DNA of 64,000 bases from JBCBDX01 sp039815825 (GTDB taxonomy: Bacteria > Pseudomonadota > Alphaproteobacteria > Rhizobiales > Rhizobiaceae), in the NCBI GenBank assembly GCA_039815825.1, contig JBCBYO010000003.1, positions 1 through 64,000 of the forward strand, in the 5' to 3' direction. The translations under genes were made by a program, and so were the position numbers. The notes beneath the pieces are model-generated. The model saw nothing but the letters and a program-made list of their open reading frames with translations, made no database searches and had not been told where the DNA came from. Positions 52,688-61,760 of the stretch are shown piece by piece. Position 1 is the first letter of the stretch, and every line of letters starts with the position of its first letter.

Positions 52688-53152
52688 ATGACTGGTACGG
52701 TAGAACAGCGCCTTTCTGATATGGGAATAGAATTGCCTCAGGCTACTGCACCACTTGCCAACTATATTCCCGCCAAACGGTTTGGCGATTTGTTGATCAC
52801 ATCGGGGCAATTACCGCTGAAGGATGGTGCGCTGATATCAACCGGCATTGTGGGAGACAGTGTTGATGTGCAGAGCGCGCAAGAGGCGGCCAAATGGTGC
52901 ATTATCAATGTGTTGGTGCAAGCAAAGGCCGCGCTTGGCAGTCTCGATCAAATCAGTGAAATGCTGAAGATTACAGTATTTGTTGCCAGCACGCCTTCAT
53001 TCTCCGAACAGCATCTTGTTGCCAATGGTGCGTCTGACTTTTTGGTAGATGTCTTCGGTGACGCCGGTCGCCATGCGCGATCGGCCGTCGGCGTGCCGTC
53101 GCTTCCCATGCAAGCGCCCGTCGAAATCGAAGCGATGCTCGTTTCCAAGTAA
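52688..53152 (+). CDS. RidA (YjgF/YER057c) family protein
   Basis: This 154-residue protein belongs to the RidA superfamily of imine/enamine deaminases, in the subgroup with the longer N-terminus (MTGTVEQRLSDMGIELP). GDLLITSGQLPLKDG and the C-terminal VGVPSLPMQAPVEIEAM match. The usual arginine of the RidA active site is replaced here (SLPMQAPVEIE), typical of the Rid4-7 groups, whose substrates are poorly known. It overlaps the next gene by one base (TAATG). Confidence 0.88.
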   Translation: MTGTVEQRLSDMGIELPQATAPLANYIPAKRFGDLLITSGQLPLKDGALISTGIVGDSVDVQSAQEAAKWCIINVLVQAKAALGSLDQISEMLKITVFVASTPSFSEQHLVANGASDFLVDVFGDAGRHARSAVGVPSLPMQAPVEIEAMLVSK

Positions 53153-53874
53153 TGCAGTCAGCGCTCGCCGATCTCATCAAAAACCCGATTGCGCATCGGG
53201 GCCTTCACGATGGAAACAACGCGATCTATGAAAACACGCGTTGCGCGTTCCAAGCCGCTATTGATCACGGCTTTGGCATAGAGCTAGATGTGCAAATCTC
53301 TGCGGATGGTGAAGCAATTGTATTTCACGATGAAATGCTGGATCGGCTGACGACCCTATCCGGTCCCGTCGCGGATCAAACCACCGCAACGTTAGCTAGT
53401 ACGAATATTGGCTCCAGTGCGAACAAGGCGGAAACCCTGAAAGAGATCCTGAAGTTCGTCGATAATCGCGTGCCGGTCGTTATAGAATTGAAGGAAAACG
53501 GCGCTCGAAACGAGCAGCTGGCGCGCGATGTTGCACGTTGTGTTCGCGAATATTCGGGGCCCGTATCAGTAATGTCTTTTTCGCATGATCTGATCTTCCA
53601 GCTTCGTCAGCAGTCGGTTTCGTGCCCTGTCGGTTTGACTGCCGAAGGAATTGGCTCCTTGGCTTTGGATGAGCACAGGGCGGCGCTAGATCATGGCATT
53701 GATTTCATCTCATATCATATACACGCACTGCCGAATGCATTTGTCAGTGATATGCGTTCCTTGGGAAAACCAATCATTACTTGGACGGTCCGCAACACCG
53801 AGCAAGCCCGGCATTCTGCTGCGCATGCCGACCAGATGACATTTGAAGGCTTTGATCCCGAAAAAGAAAAATAG
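53152..53874 (+). CDS. Glycerophosphodiester phosphodiesterase family protein
   Basis: This 240-residue TIM-barrel enzyme probably hydrolyses glycerophosphodiesters to glycerol-3-phosphate and an alcohol. The catalytic motifs HRGLHDG, ENTRCAF, IELDVQISADGEAIVFHD and VVIELKENG are in place. There is no signal peptide, so it acts in the cytosol. It is coupled to the RidA-like gene by a TAATG junction and is followed by the COG3146 gene. Confidence 0.92.
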   Translation: MQSALADLIKNPIAHRGLHDGNNAIYENTRCAFQAAIDHGFGIELDVQISADGEAIVFHDEMLDRLTTLSGPVADQTTATLASTNIGSSANKAETLKEILKFVDNRVPVVIELKENGARNEQLARDVARCVREYSGPVSVMSFSHDLIFQLRQQSVSCPVGLTAEGIGSLALDEHRAALDHGIDFISYHIHALPNAFVSDMRSLGKPIITWTVRNTEQARHSAAHADQMTFEGFDPEKEK

Positions 53875-53919
53875 TGCCTTTGTCTTGCATGCTTGCTGCG
53901 TCGCAATATCTGGACCCCT

Positions 53920-55155
53920 ATGAGCTCACCTCCGACAACCGGTCCCTCCTCCGCGACATCAGATGCGGCCTTTCACGTTCGCGTCGTCGATAGTTTCGCA
54001 GACGTTGCGCACGATAAATGGGACACGCTTGCGGGTGCGAGCAAATCCAATAGCGTTGAGGCCTATAATCCGTTTTTGTCACACGCATTTTTGTCGGCTT
54101 TAGAAGAAAGCGGCAGTGCGACACGGCACACGGGATGGTACGGCCAGCACCTGATTTTGGAGAATGAGAAGGGTGATCTCTTAGGCGGCGCCCTTGGCTA
54201 TCTAAAATCTCACAGCCAAGGTGAATATGTATTTGACCACGCCTGGGCGGATGCATTTGAACGCGCCGGTGGGCGGTACTATCCCAAATTGCAATCATCG
54301 GTTCCCTTTACACCGGCGACTGGGCCGCGCTTGCTGGTCTCACCGCATGTCAATCCGGAGGCCGGTCGCGTTGCCCTCGCCTCGGCCATGGCGCAACTGT
54401 CAGAAAAACTCGGCATCTCTTCTGCACACGTGACGTTCGCCTCTCAATCGGATGTGGAGGCCATGAAGAAATGCGGCTTCTTGCACCGCACCGACCAGCA
54501 GTTCCATTTTCAGAATGTCGGCTATGGCAACTATGCGGACTTTCTGGAGACGCTTTCATCTCGTAAGCGCAAAAACCTGAAGAAAGAACGCGAGGGCGCA
54601 AAAGCAAACGGCATCGACATCGCGTGGCTCACAGGTAGTGACCTCACCGAAGACGTGCTCGACACATTTTTTGGGTTCTACACTGATACTGGAAACCGCA
54701 AATGGGGCCGCCCGTACTTAACACGGCAATTCTTCTCATTGATCGCTGAACGGATGGCTGAAGACATCTTGTTGGTGATGGCAAAGCGCAATGGACGCTA
54801 CATAGCCGGCGCCATCAACTTTGTCGGGTCCGAAACGATCTTCGGTCGCCACTGGGGATGTGTCGAACATCACCCCTTCTTGCATTTTGAGGTTTGCTAC
54901 CATCAGGCCATTGATTTCGCGATCGAGCGCGGGCTGAAGGTCGTTGAAGCGGGTGCACAAGGTGAGCACAAATTGGCGCGGGGCTACTTGCCGGTCACCA
55001 CCCACTCAGCACATTACATACCTCATGAAGGTTTCCGCCGGGCTATTGCCGACTATCTCGATCACGAACGCGATGATGTTGCCCGATTTGGGAAGATCTT
55101 GACGCGCGCTGCGCCGTTCAAGAAAAAAGACCCATCTAATCCTGCCGAAAGCTGA
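53920..55155 (+). CDS. COG3146/DUF482 GNAT-fold protein
   Basis: This protein of 411 residues matches the DUF482 ('peptidogalycan biosynthesis') family, made of two GNAT-like domains of the FemAB sort. HRTDQQFHFQNVGYGNYADFL, SSRKRKNLKKERE and VVEAGAQGEHKLARGYLPV are family hallmarks. No member has a firm reaction; transfer of an aminoacyl or acyl group is suspected. The ATG at 53920 is preferred to a TTG at 53893. It lies 45 bases after the phosphodiesterase gene and is followed by the HIT gene. Confidence 0.88.
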   Translation: MSSPPTTGPSSATSDAAFHVRVVDSFADVAHDKWDTLAGASKSNSVEAYNPFLSHAFLSALEESGSATRHTGWYGQHLILENEKGDLLGGALGYLKSHSQGEYVFDHAWADAFERAGGRYYPKLQSSVPFTPATGPRLLVSPHVNPEAGRVALASAMAQLSEKLGISSAHVTFASQSDVEAMKKCGFLHRTDQQFHFQNVGYGNYADFLETLSSRKRKNLKKEREGAKANGIDIAWLTGSDLTEDVLDTFFGFYTDTGNRKWGRPYLTRQFFSLIAERMAEDILLVMAKRNGRYIAGAINFVGSETIFGRHWGCVEHHPFLHFEVCYHQAIDFAIERGLKVVEAGAQGEHKLARGYLPVTTHSAHYIPHEGFRRAIADYLDHERDDVARFGKILTRAAPFKKKDPSNPAES

Positions 55156-55159
55156 TCCT

Positions 55160-55588
55160 ATGACGACCTATGATGATGACAATATCTTTGCCAAGATCCT
55201 ACGAGGTGAGATCCCTTCGCATAGGGTTTATGAAGATGATGACGTCTTGGTTATAATGGACGTCATGCCGCAAGCAGATGGCCATACGCTGGTTATTCCC
55301 AAGGCGCCTTCCCGCAACTTATTGGATGCCGATCCGATAGCGCTTGGTGCGGTCATTGCTACCACCCAGCTCGTAGCCCAAGCATCAAAACGTGCGTTTC
55401 ATGCCGATGGCATCACCATCCAACAGTTCAATGAAGCGGCCGGTGGCCAATCAGTTTTTCATCTGCACTTTCATGTGATCCCCCGCCATGACGGCCAGCC
55501 GTTAAAACCACACACGGGGCAGATGGCCGATCAGGCAGCACTCGCGGCCCACTGTGATAAAATAAAGGCTGAAATGTCGGTGCGTTAA
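55160..55588 (+). CDS. HIT-family nucleotide hydrolase
   Basis: This 142-residue protein carries the histidine triad as VFHLHFHVIPR (about residue 99) and the N-terminal IFAKILRGEIPSHRVYEDD of the HINT branch. Such enzymes hydrolyse AMP from lysine- or other amide-linked adenylates. It follows the DUF482 gene by four bases, and its stop overlaps the convergent azlD stop by four bases. Confidence 0.94.
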   Translation: MTTYDDDNIFAKILRGEIPSHRVYEDDDVLVIMDVMPQADGHTLVIPKAPSRNLLDADPIALGAVIATTQLVAQASKRAFHADGITIQQFNEAAGGQSVFHLHFHVIPRHDGQPLKPHTGQMADQAALAAHCDKIKAEMSVR

Positions 55589-55938
55589 ACGTTAAAGTAA
55601 ATTCCCATCGACAGGACCAGCAGGCTAACGCTGACACCCACCCCGACTTTTTTACCAATGGCCAGATAGGCGGCAAAGCCGATCAATGCCGCCATAATCC
55701 GCAGCCAAGCTTCCGTTTCACGTCCCAAAGCCCCCGATGGGAAAACTATCAGTTGGGCAATAACAGCGGCCACTAAACCGGTTGCCATACAGCGGACAAG
55801 CACGAGTGCTTCGCTATCGTCTTTAAGGCGGTTGCCGAGGAGGACACCTGCCCAACGCCAAATGTCAGTCGCTAGCCATCCGCTAATCAAAATAAAACCG
55901 AGCTGCCAAACGAGGCTATCATACGCGTCGAATGTCAT
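55585..55938 (-). CDS. AzlD-family transporter subunit
   Basis: This 117-residue protein with three or four hydrophobic helices belongs to the AzlD family. Together with AzlC it forms a two-part exporter of branched-chain amino acids (as in BrnFE). WLATDIWRWAGVLLGNRL is typical. Its start overlaps the azlC stop by four bases. Confidence 0.9.
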   Translation of the reverse strand: MTFDAYDSLVWQLGFILISGWLATDIWRWAGVLLGNRLKDDSEALVLVRCMATGLVAAVIAQLIVFPSGALGRETEAWLRIMAALIGFAAYLAIGKKVGVGVSVSLLVLSMGIYFNV

Positions 55939-56675
55939 GTGAGGCCTCGCTTGCGTATCAAATGATAAATGAACGCAAGGCTGCCAGCGATTATGCCGGT
56001 GATCAGTATGCTATATTGCGGCACAGCCAAATATATCACTGGGCCGAGCACGAGACCGATCGCCATCGCAGTGTTTCCCGCCCTTTCACGCGCGGATCCC
56101 CAAAGCGAACACAGAAAATATATTGGCGTCAGAAAAAACAACGCTGCCAATACGATGTCGGGGAGACTGGGCGCCAATATGTAGACCAAGCCGACAATGA
56201 TGGCACACACCATGGTAAGACTGATGGCGAAACCGGCAAAAAAAGTGGTCCGAAATTCGCGCGGGATTTCCCTCAATCGCTCCATTGAGACGACCCACGC
56301 CGTGATCGCAACAAAGTGGGAGAGAAATAATAGCGTAATGGTCTTGGTTTTGGGGCCGCGCATTTCTGGAACCAACGCGCCGACCATGGGCATCAATCGG
56401 GCCGCGGAAAGCGTGACTGTCAAAAAAGTAGCAAAGAGGCCAAAACCCGATTGGATGGCGGCGACCAGCAGAAATTTCGACGGCAAGGCCCAAACGATAA
56501 ATGTGATCAGCATCGTTTGCCACGCGGGTAGACCCACCTCACGAGCAAACCCTGCAAAACCGATGAATGCCGTCATCAACACGATGGCGGGTATCGTAAA
56601 AAGCAATTTTTGGCCCGCAAAGAACCAGTGTGCACGACCGTGCTGCGGGTCTATTTCAGGAGCGCCGATGGTCAT
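55935..56675 (-). CDS. AzlC-family branched-chain amino acid exporter subunit
   Basis: This 246-residue membrane protein shows the AzlC pattern: FAREVGLPAWQTMLITFIVWA in an early helix and SAARLMPMVGALVPEMRG in the middle. It forms the large subunit of an export system for leucine, isoleucine, valine or methionine. A link to methionine would suit the sulfur-rich left half of the window, but that is only a thought. It follows clpA's promoterless end convergent to nothing; its promoter lies at 56676-56720. Confidence 0.9.
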   Translation of the reverse strand: MTIGAPEIDPQHGRAHWFFAGQKLLFTIPAIVLMTAFIGFAGFAREVGLPAWQTMLITFIVWALPSKFLLVAAIQSGFGLFATFLTVTLSAARLMPMVGALVPEMRGPKTKTITLLFLSHFVAITAWVVSMERLREIPREFRTTFFAGFAISLTMVCAIIVGLVYILAPSLPDIVLAALFFLTPIYFLCSLWGSARERAGNTAMAIGLVLGPVIYLAVPQYSILITGIIAGSLAFIYHLIRKRGLT

Positions 56676-56724
56676 GTTTGCGCGCTATCATGCGCAGCGC
56701 GACTTGGCGAGTTTACTTTGAAAA

Positions 56725-56760
56725 AACTCAAAATGCCCGGCAGTTTCCCGCCGAGCATTT
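56725..56760 (-). terminator. Rho-independent terminator after clpA
   Basis: AAATGCCCGGC (56731-56741) pairs with GCCGAGCATTT (about 56750-56760). On the minus strand the stem is followed by TGAGTTTTTTC. It ends the clpS-clpA message before azlC. Confidence 0.8.
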
Positions 56761-56780
56761 GATGACAGTTTAGATTTTAC

Positions 56781-59249
56781 CTACTTGCGTGGCACTCGGG
56801 GGACTGTTGAACGACCCGGTTTTTTCCCATCGCCTTCATCAGGTTTGGGCGGCTCTTTTTTAGCTGACTTCGCCGGCGCTTTGGCCGCTGCCGTTTTCGC
56901 TTTTGGCTTAGCTGGCGACTTGCGGGCTGCCGGCTTCTTAGGCTTGACCGGGATCTCATCGGCGACCGCATCCAGCTTGAGCTTCTTGTCGCCCAAATCG
57001 TCCGCCTCGACCGTAACCTTGACCGTACCACCATTCTTCAGCTTGCCAAACAGTACTTCGTCAGCCAGCGGCTTCTTGATGTGCTCTTGGATCACCCGCG
57101 CCAATGGCCGTGCTCCCATGCGCTCATCATAGCCTTTGTCGGCCAACCAAGCGATGGCATCATCGTGCAGATCAAATGTGACCCCGCGCTCGGTGAGCTG
57201 CGTCTCAAGTTGCATGACAAATTTCTGCACCACTTTGTGGATGACAGGTACCGGAAGCGGACCAAACGGGATGATCGCATCCAGACGGTTGCGAAACTCC
57301 GGCGTAAACAGGCGGTTGATCGCCTCCATGTCGTCGCCTTCTCGCTTCTGGCTGCCGAAACCGATCGCGTTCTTTTGCGCGTCGGATGCGCCTGCGTTCG
57401 TCGTCATGATCAAAACGACATTGCGGAAGTCGATCTGCTTACCATTATGGTCGGTCAGTTTGCCGTGATCCATGACCTGCAACAAAATGTTGTAGAGGTC
57501 TGGATGGGCTTTTTCGATTTCATCAAGCAACAACACGCAATGCGGATGTTGATCGACACCATCGGTCAGCAAGCCACCTTGGTCGAAACCAACATAGCCA
57601 GGAGGCGCACCGATCAGGCGCGAGACCGTGTGGCGCTCCATGTACTCTGACATGTCAAAGCGCAACATTTCGACACCCATTGAAGCTGCCAATTGCTTGG
57701 CCACCTCAGTTTTACCGACACCGGTGGGTCCAGAGAACAGATAAGCGCCGATCGGCTTGTCAGGCTCGCGCAAACCGGCGCGCGCCAATTTGATCGACGA
57801 TGACAAGGCTTCAATCGCCAGGTCCTGACCATAGACGACGCGCTTGAGTTCTTTTTCAAGGTTGGCAAGCACCATCTCATCATCTTTGGAGACGGTTTTG
57901 GGTGGGATCCGCGCCATTGTCGCAATGGTTTCCTCAATGTCTGTCACATTGATGGTCTTCTTGCGTTTTTCGGCCGGTACCAACATTTGTCGCGCACCCG
58001 TTTCGTCCACAACATCGATGGCTTTATCGGGCAGCTTGCGATCGTTGATGTAACGCGATGAAAGCTCGACCGCCGATTTAATGGCATCGTCTGAATACTT
58101 CACCTTGTGGAAGTCTTCGAAATAAGGCTTCAGACCCTTCATGATCTCAACGGCATCATCCAGTGACGGCTCATTGATGTCGATCTTCTGGAAGCGTCGC
58201 ACGAGCGCGCGGTCTTTTTCAAAGAACTGGCGGAATTCCTTGTACGTCGTTGATCCGATACAGCGAATTGAACCGTTGGACAGCGCTGGCTTCAGCAAGT
58301 TTGAGGCATCCATGGCGCCGCCGGAGGTAGCGCCGGCACCGATTACGGTGTGAATCTCATCGATGAAAAGCACCGCGCCTTCAGTTTCCTCAAGTTCTTT
58401 GACGACCTGTTTCAAACGCTCTTCAAAGTCTCCCCGATAACGGGTGCCCGCGATCAATGCGCCCATATCAAGCGCATAAATCGTTGAACCTTCGAGCACT
58501 TCGGGTACATCGCCTTCAACAATGCGCTTGGCCAAACCCTCCGCGATGGCGGTTTTGCCGACACCTGGGTCGCCCACGTAGAGTGGATTGTTCTTCGAGC
58601 GACGGCACAGAACCTGAATTGTGCGGTTCACCTCGTCGGTACGGCCAATCAACGGGTCAATCTTACCGCCCTCAGCTTTCGCGTTAAGATCAACGCAATA
58701 GGCTGCCAGTGCACTTTCGCCCTTCTTTGCACCCTGCTCGTCCGTCTCCGCCCCTTGATTTTCGCCTTCTTCAGCGGCACCGGACGGCGTGCGCGTAACA
58801 CCCGCGCCAGGGCGCTTGGAAATGCCGTGCGCAATATAGTTCACGGCATCATAGCGTGTCATATTCTGCTCTTGCAGGAAGTAGGCCGCATGGCTCTCAC
58901 GCTCGGCGAAAATCGCAACGAGAACATTAGCGCCCGTGACTTCATCGCGGCCCGATGACTGAACATGGATCACCGCGCGCTGAATGACCCGCTGAAAACC
59001 TGCTGTGGGTTTGGCGTCTTCGTCGTAACCTGTTGCCAGATTTGCCAATTCATTTTCGACGTAATCTGACACGGTCTTCTTTAGCGCATCCAAATCGACG
59101 TTACAGGCATGCATCACGGCCGATGCATCGGGGTCATCAAGAAGCGCAAGCAGCAAATGCTCAAGCGTTGCGTACTCGTGCTCACGTTCATTGGCCAATG
59201 TCAGGGCCTGGTGAAGTGCTTTTTCAAGCGACTGGGTGAAAGCCGGCAT
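56781..59249 (-). CDS. clpA: ATP-dependent Clp protease ATP-binding subunit ClpA
   Basis: This 822-residue AAA+ unfoldase feeds substrates to ClpP. It has the N-domain (1-145), a first AAA module with GDPGVGKTAIAEG, a second with GPTGVGKTEVAKQ, and the ClpP-binding IGF loop as NAIGFGS. The last 60 residues form a Lys/Ala/Pro-rich tail (KPKKPAARKSPAKPK...), longer than in E. coli but seen in Rhizobiales. Its ATG overlaps the clpS stop (TAATG). A terminator follows. Confidence 0.97.
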   Translation of the reverse strand: MPAFTQSLEKALHQALTLANEREHEYATLEHLLLALLDDPDASAVMHACNVDLDALKKTVSDYVENELANLATGYDEDAKPTAGFQRVIQRAVIHVQSSGRDEVTGANVLVAIFAERESHAAYFLQEQNMTRYDAVNYIAHGISKRPGAGVTRTPSGAAEEGENQGAETDEQGAKKGESALAAYCVDLNAKAEGGKIDPLIGRTDEVNRTIQVLCRRSKNNPLYVGDPGVGKTAIAEGLAKRIVEGDVPEVLEGSTIYALDMGALIAGTRYRGDFEERLKQVVKELEETEGAVLFIDEIHTVIGAGATSGGAMDASNLLKPALSNGSIRCIGSTTYKEFRQFFEKDRALVRRFQKIDINEPSLDDAVEIMKGLKPYFEDFHKVKYSDDAIKSAVELSSRYINDRKLPDKAIDVVDETGARQMLVPAEKRKKTINVTDIEETIATMARIPPKTVSKDDEMVLANLEKELKRVVYGQDLAIEALSSSIKLARAGLREPDKPIGAYLFSGPTGVGKTEVAKQLAASMGVEMLRFDMSEYMERHTVSRLIGAPPGYVGFDQGGLLTDGVDQHPHCVLLLDEIEKAHPDLYNILLQVMDHGKLTDHNGKQIDFRNVVLIMTTNAGASDAQKNAIGFGSQKREGDDMEAINRLFTPEFRNRLDAIIPFGPLPVPVIHKVVQKFVMQLETQLTERGVTFDLHDDAIAWLADKGYDERMGARPLARVIQEHIKKPLADEVLFGKLKNGGTVKVTVEADDLGDKKLKLDAVADEIPVKPKKPAARKSPAKPKAKTAAAKAPAKSAKKEPPKPDEGDGKKPGRSTVPRVPRK

Positions 59250-59653
59250 TACTTTTTCTCCATCACGCACTGCAGAGGGTGCTGGTTTTGCCGAGCAAAG
59301 TCCATGACCTGTGTGACTTTTGTTTCGGCAACTTCATAGGTAAAAACACCGCACTCGCCGACGCCATGATTGTGAACATGCAACATAATCTGGGTGGCTT
59401 GATCGCGGTTCTTTTGGAAAAAACGCTCCAAAACATGGACGACAAACTCCATCGGAGTGTAGTCGTCATTCAGCAACAATACTCTGTAAAGACTGGGTTT
59501 TTTTAGCTTGGGTTTGGTCTTCGTTGCGACGCCAACTTCGTTGTCGGCATCCTTGTTGTTTTCATCATCATCGCTTGCAAATGGTCCTTCCGGCCGCGCG
59601 TTATTGCGGTGTTTTTCGTGTGCACTTTTTATCAAATGGGAATTGAATGACAT
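59249..59653 (-). CDS. clpS: ATP-dependent Clp protease adaptor ClpS
   Basis: This 134-residue adaptor delivers N-degron proteins to ClpA. The core (about residues 55-134) shows YRVLLLNDDYTPMEFVVHVL, with the N-end-binding aspartates, and HNHGVGECGVFTYEVAETK. The N-terminal 50 residues are charged and disordered; a shorter start is possible. It overlaps clpA by one base, so adaptor and unfoldase are co-translated. Confidence 0.95.
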   Translation of the reverse strand: MSFNSHLIKSAHEKHRNNARPEGPFASDDDENNKDADNEVGVATKTKPKLKKPSLYRVLLLNDDYTPMEFVVHVLERFFQKNRDQATQIMLHVHNHGVGECGVFTYEVAETKVTQVMDFARQNQHPLQCVMEKK

Positions 59654-59760
59654 GTCAGTTTCATTGCGTTTGGTGCTAACTTAAGTCGGCTTTCGGCAAT
59701 TGTAAGACCCGGCGTTGCGCGAACATTCGACGCGGGTGCTTTCTTGCTCAATAAAAACGA

Positions 59761-59789
59761 AAAACCCGCCTGCGCAAATCGCAGACGGG
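59761..59789 (-). terminator. Rho-independent terminator after the phasin gene
   Basis: CCCGCCTGCG (59765-59774) pairs with CGCAGACGGG (59780-59789) with one mismatch; on the minus strand the stem is followed by TTTTTCGTTTT. It lies 28 bases after the phasin stop. Confidence 0.88.
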
Positions 59790-59816
59790 CCTTTAATCCG
59801 ATAAGTCTTGGAGGAC

Positions 59817-60149
59817 TTATTTTGTAGAAGCTGGAACGATTGATTCGAACGGCTTGTAAGCTTCTTTAGCGAGGTCGGTGTATAGCTCACCCATTTTTGT
59901 CGCTTGAGCAACAGCTGTCTCGTAAGCAGATTTTGTATACTCTGTTTGAACTTCCATTGCTTTTTCCAGTGATTTGGAAGCGGCAAGTTTTTCAAACGCA
60001 GCAGCGCCTGATTCGTATGCGCCTTTTGCGTAGTCTGTTGATTCTGTCGCAATTGCTTGCATGGATTTTGTTACAGCTGCGTAGGATTTCAAAGCGTTGT
60101 CCATCATTTCCTTGTTGGACTTGCTCATGTCTTCAAATGCTTTCATCAT
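59817..60149 (-). CDS. Phasin family protein
   Basis: This 110-residue all-helical protein has the phasin pattern: FEDMSKSNKEMMDNALKSYAAV, then TDYAKGAYESGAAAFEKL. Phasins coat polyhydroxybutyrate granules and set their number and size. It is monocistronic, with its own strong promoter and a terminator. The promoter carries TGCA-N-TGCA elements like those bound by the PHB-sensing repressor PhaR. Confidence 0.92.
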   Translation of the reverse strand: MMKAFEDMSKSNKEMMDNALKSYAAVTKSMQAIATESTDYAKGAYESGAAAFEKLAASKSLEKAMEVQTEYTKSAYETAVAQATKMGELYTDLAKEAYKPFESIVPASTK

Positions 60150-60207
60150 CGCGGTATCTCTCTGTTTGCCGGGACCAATTTGATGCCTGCGCTACAGGCG
60201 TGCCCTT

Positions 60208-60254
60208 TGTATAGTGTGCACTGCACAAAAATGCAAGAAATTTTTTGCATTGCA
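60208..60254 (-). promoter_or_regulatory. Phasin promoter with candidate PhaR operators
   Basis: On the minus strand, TTGCAT (60231-60236) and TATACA (60208-60213) are spaced 17 bases apart. TGCACTGCA at 60217-60225 lies in the spacer and TGCATTGCA at 60246-60254 lies just upstream of the -35. These paired TGCA-N-TGCA sites fit known TGC-rich PhaR binding sites. Confidence 0.72.
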
Positions 60255-60391
60255 CAAATTCCAGCGTAATTTTCAATAAATTGCCTTAACGGCGCCAATG
60301 TTTTGATAACCATAAACCGATTGGTAAGGGTGAGGGCGTAATCTGCACAACGTGGGCGACCACGTGTTTGTGTTTGAGTGCGAGTTTATAA

Positions 60392-61702
60392 GTGTCCTTC
60401 TCTTTCTCCCCTGTCCTACGCGGCGGCGCTACGCTACGCGCCACAGCCCTTCTTTTTACCCTTATCATCGCAGCAGTGGCGGCTTCTTCCCCCGCTTACG
60501 CTAACAGCAAGTATGCCGGCATCGTCATCGACGCTCGAACTGGCAAAACGCTTTACAATTATCGCGGCGACAACATCCGCTTTCCGGCATCGCTGACGAA
60601 GATGATGACCGTCTACATGATGTTTGAGGCGATGGAGCAAGGTAAGCTGTCCCGGAGCACGCGAATTCGCGTTTCGCCACATGCAGCCTCCATGATCCCT
60701 TCGAAGTTGGGGATCCGTGCTGGCGGCTCGCTCACCGCGGAACAGGCTATCTACGCCTTGGTGACCAAGTCAGCCAATGATGTTGCGGCAGCGGTGGCAG
60801 AGCATCTTGGCGGCACTGAAAGCGGCTTTGCTCGGATGATGACAGCAAAAGCCCGGCAGCTTGGCATGAAGTCGACGGTTTTCAAAAACGCATCGGGCTT
60901 GCCCAATTCTGCGCAAGTAACAACCGCGCGCGACATGGCGCGCCTGGGCTTGGCTCTACGTGAGCACCACCCTTCTCAGTACAAGTATTTTTCGACCCGA
61001 TCATTCCAGTTTAGCGGCGCAACGTACCGCAACCACAACCGCCTTCTGGGCCGCATCAAGGGCGTTGATGGGATTAAAACCGGTTACACACGCGCATCCG
61101 GCTTCAATCTGGTGTCATCAGTGCAGGCAAATGGTCGCTCAATCGTTGCGGTTGTTCTTGGTGGCCGAACAGGTGCGTCGCGCAACGCACAGATGGAAAA
61201 GTTGATCCGTGAATATTTGCCGAAAGCTTCTCGGCGAGGCTCGGGCAACCTTATCGCCAAGAACGGTTCGACATCCTTTCGTCATAGTGTTCCAACTGTT
61301 GCCGGAATGTCGCCATCCCGGTTCCCTGACCCATTCAAAACCGTACGTCCAACGGGGCAAGTTGCCGATATAGCGGTAGCAACCGCCTACGCGCCCGCGC
61401 CGTCTCGTCCCTCCGTTGGGCTGGATAAAATCACAACTGCATCTGCAACACCACGCGGCGGTTGGGTCATCCAAATTGCGTCACTGGAAACACAAGCCGA
61501 AGCAATGGCTTACTTGAATGCTGCTCAGCAGAAAGCAAAGCCAATTCTTGGCGCGAAGCAGCCGTTTATTGAGAATTTCGAGAAGAACGGCGTCAATTAT
61601 CATCGCGCCCGTTTTTCAGGCTTTAACTCAAAGTCAGAGGCATGGGGGGCCTGTGAGGGCCTTAAGAAACACAATTACGCCTGTTTGGCGTTTGAGAATT
61701 AA
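60392..61702 (+). CDS. D-alanyl-D-alanine carboxypeptidase with SPOR domain
   Basis: This 436-residue periplasmic enzyme trims peptidoglycan stem peptides. After a signal peptide (about 1-37), the serine peptidase S11 domain shows S67-L-T-K70, S127-A-N129 and K229-T-G231. A C-terminal SPOR domain (about 355-436, GWVIQIASLETQAEAMAYL) should target it to denuded glycan at the division site. This DacF-like plus SPOR arrangement is common in Rhizobiales. It starts with GTG at 60392; no strong ribosome site is visible. Confidence 0.92.
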   Translation: MSFSFSPVLRGGATLRATALLFTLIIAAVAASSPAYANSKYAGIVIDARTGKTLYNYRGDNIRFPASLTKMMTVYMMFEAMEQGKLSRSTRIRVSPHAASMIPSKLGIRAGGSLTAEQAIYALVTKSANDVAAAVAEHLGGTESGFARMMTAKARQLGMKSTVFKNASGLPNSAQVTTARDMARLGLALREHHPSQYKYFSTRSFQFSGATYRNHNRLLGRIKGVDGIKTGYTRASGFNLVSSVQANGRSIVAVVLGGRTGASRNAQMEKLIREYLPKASRRGSGNLIAKNGSTSFRHSVPTVAGMSPSRFPDPFKTVRPTGQVADIAVATAYAPAPSRPSVGLDKITTASATPRGGWVIQIASLETQAEAMAYLNAAQQKAKPILGAKQPFIENFEKNGVNYHRARFSGFNSKSEAWGACEGLKKHNYACLAFEN

Positions 61703-61760
61703 AATCATTCGGAGCTGCGTTTTGGCCCCGGATTTGAACCTGAATTTCTAGTTTTGCGTA

